Shown: in pieces, positions 47,382 to 48,497 of the stretch
How positions within the stretch are numbered: the stretch's first letter is position 1
Layout: every line of letters starts with the position of its first letter
Virus record (IMG/VR): IMGVR_UViG_3300008117_008504
Location: 1-48,497 of that record
Direction: 5' to 3' (one strand)
Length of the DNA stretch: 48,497 nucleotides
DNA from: a virus
Program-made: the position numbers and the translations under genes
The notes under the pieces: model-generated
What the model was told of the DNA's origin: nothing
The model's input: only the letters and a program-made list of their open reading frames with translations
Databases searched by the model: none

Positions 47382-48497
47382 TTAAAAGAATGGACAAGCG
47401 TCAACTGATGTTGATTTTTTTCTTGGATTTTTTGTTGTTTCTAAATTAATAAAAATTTTAGGTAATTTAATTTTTAAACCTTTTTTTGCTCTTTTTACAA
47501 AATTTATTTTGTATTTTGTTGATTTAATTTCTGTTAACTCAGGTTGTTCATTAGGGTCAGTTTGTTCTTCTTGTGCCGGAACATTAAATATAACATCTAA
47601 ATCAACGTCCAATTTTTTGTATTGTTCGTAGTTAGGTCTATCTTCATTTTTTCCAGTCCATTTAGGTCCTGATGTTCCATTTTTGTTTTCACCTAAAAAA
47701 TTTGTAGTTACTTTGGTAGTTTGATTAACTAAAACACCTAGTTTAGTTAATTCACTTATGATATAATCTTTTGCGGTTTTATTTCTTAAACTAGATAATT
47801 GTTGAAATGTATATTTTTTACCATCAGGAGAAACCCCATTTGGTAGTGTAGAACAAGAAGTCTCAACATTTATTGATTGTAAAAATGCCTTTGGTTTACC
47901 TTCTTGAGGTTCAGGTATGGATTTCAATTTTTCTTGTATTGGGTCTAAAATATCGGTTTTAACCGCTTGTATAAATTCGTCAGTTACCTCATAATAATTG
48001 TCCTTAAAAAATTTAGTACTTGGACTAAGGTTGGCAGGAAATACAAAAGGAACTACCGGAAATTTTGGAGTAACTGGAATCACCGACTCTTTTGGTTGTA
48101 CTGTGGTGGATGTTGACATTAATACAGTTACAAGGTCCCATTTTTTTTCAGGGTAAGTTGCATTAAATTGTTCTAATGCCGCAACAGCGTGTCCTTTTTC
48201 ATTTGGGTCTGCTTTGAATTTTTCCCAAACTTTTTTTGATTGGGAGTTCATAAGTCCGACCATTGTTGACTCACTATCTTTTAAATATTTATCCCAATCT
48301 TGTTGAGGTGTTAAAATCTTATAGTTAGTATCTTGAGTATCAAACGACATAGATTGACGTTTTGTTCCGGTATCGATTAACGTTTTTCCTCTTCCTTTTG
48401 CAATTCTAACAGTTAATTGTTCGTTAATAGAGTTATTTTTAAAATTAATAAGTTCTTTAACTCTAATTATTTCATTTAATAATGTCTTATTTTCCAT
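47382..48497 (-). CDS. Probable virion protein with double LNE/INE leader
   Basis: 371 aa; its ATG is formed by the last three bases of the window, so a start outside is possible. Leader MENKTLLNEIIRVKEL...NNSINE-Q contains two (I/L)xE sites. The middle is Pro-rich (PVTPKFPVVPFVFP). Residues about 200-310 (LSSLRNKTAKDYIISELTKL, then NGTSGP) faintly recall OmpA-like domains, which bind peptidoglycan, but I would not rely on it. The C-terminus is basic (KRAKKGLKIKLPK). Separated by one base from the stop of the RNA ligase gene. Confidence 0.65.
   Translation of the reverse strand: MENKTLLNEIIRVKELINFKNNSINEQLTVRIAKGRGKTLIDTGTKRQSMSFDTQDTNYKILTPQQDWDKYLKDSESTMVGLMNSQSKKVWEKFKADPNEKGHAVAALEQFNATYPEKKWDLVTVLMSTSTTVQPKESVIPVTPKFPVVPFVFPANLSPSTKFFKDNYYEVTDEFIQAVKTDILDPIQEKLKSIPEPQEGKPKAFLQSINVETSCSTLPNGVSPDGKKYTFQQLSSLRNKTAKDYIISELTKLGVLVNQTTKVTTNFLGENKNGTSGPKWTGKNEDRPNYEQYKKLDVDLDVIFNVPAQEEQTDPNEQPELTEIKSTKYKINFVKRAKKGLKIKLPKIFINLETTKNPRKKSTSVDACPFF

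Noticed and set aside
1-48497. The window as a bacterial chromosome or integrated prophage rather than a lytic phage
   Set aside because: No ribosomal, central-metabolism or integrase genes; gene density, small overlapping ORFs, phage tRNAs, endolysin and promoter cassettes run throughout. I cannot exclude a chimeric join around 5.6-11.3 kb.

Overview
The window looks like part of the genome of a large, AT-rich tailed phage of a Bacteroidota (probably flavobacterial) host. Short genes are packed on both strands with 1-4 nt stop/start overlaps. There are phage tRNAs, a GH19 endolysin, a split thymidylate synthase with an HNH endonuclease, a T4-Rnl1-type RNA ligase and many small unknown genes. 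The host assignment rests on the Bacteroidota promoter consensus (TTTG about -33, TAnnTTTG about -7), on a giant protein with SprB-type repeats and a type IX secretion (T9SS) C-terminal signal, and on a DUF4294 gene. No terminase, portal, capsid or tail-tube gene was recognised, so this is an accessory or mixed part of the genome.

Layout. 1-5.6 kb: thyA split by an insert carrying an HNH nuclease and small genes, then DUF2452 and an ABC-type membrane domain without an ATPase. 5.7-11.2 kb: a 1855-aa T9SS-secreted adhesin-like protein on the minus strand. 11.4-15.9 kb: small genes, an HEWVH zincin, a SlyD-like prolyl isomerase, a metallophosphoesterase and the endolysin. 16-18.7 kb: a PAS histidine kinase, a stand-alone receiver and a coiled-coil membrane protein in one operon. 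19-21.4 kb: full-length DnaK and a holin-like protein. 21.5-30.1 kb: a P-loop kinase, a cupin-like protein, a GMP reductase/IMPDH-like enzyme, an HELQH zincin and a run of probable virion or capsid-internal proteins, one with an annexin-like repeat. 30.2-33.9 kb: glycosyltransferases. 34-44.4 kb: an array of short cassettes, many with their own near-identical promoter, encoding envelope-directed proteins (archaemetzincin lipoprotein, DUF4294, lytic transglycosylase, NlpC/P60-like hydrolase, transglutaminase-like protein), an exostosin-like glycosyltransferase, a cyclic-phosphate receiver-domain protein and two tRNA genes. 44.4-47.4 kb: CYTH phosphatase, metallophosphoesterase, zinc ribbon, a candidate structured RNA and RNA ligase. 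47.4 kb to the end: another probable virion protein.

Three themes link the genes. First, at least ten promoters share the geometry TTTG-N20-TAnnTTTG; in seven of these, and in three with a different upstream spacing, the ATG lies exactly 4 nt after the box, so those transcripts should be leaderless or nearly so. Second, about ten proteins begin with a short related leader (pattern I-T/D/K-E-S-x-K-x-x-I-L) followed by (I/L)xE, which resembles the capsid-targeting and prohead-protease sites of T4 internal proteins. Third, several genes concern RNA ends (ligase, CYTH, phosphoesterases, cyclic-phosphate receiver domain, P-loop kinase) and could form an RNA repair set.

The least explained items are the two-component operon, the phage-borne T9SS adhesin, a pseudoknotted RNA at about 46.16-46.27 kb, the shared leader peptides, and a frameshifted paralogue created by a recent duplication. 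All family assignments were made by eye from motifs; no database search was run.
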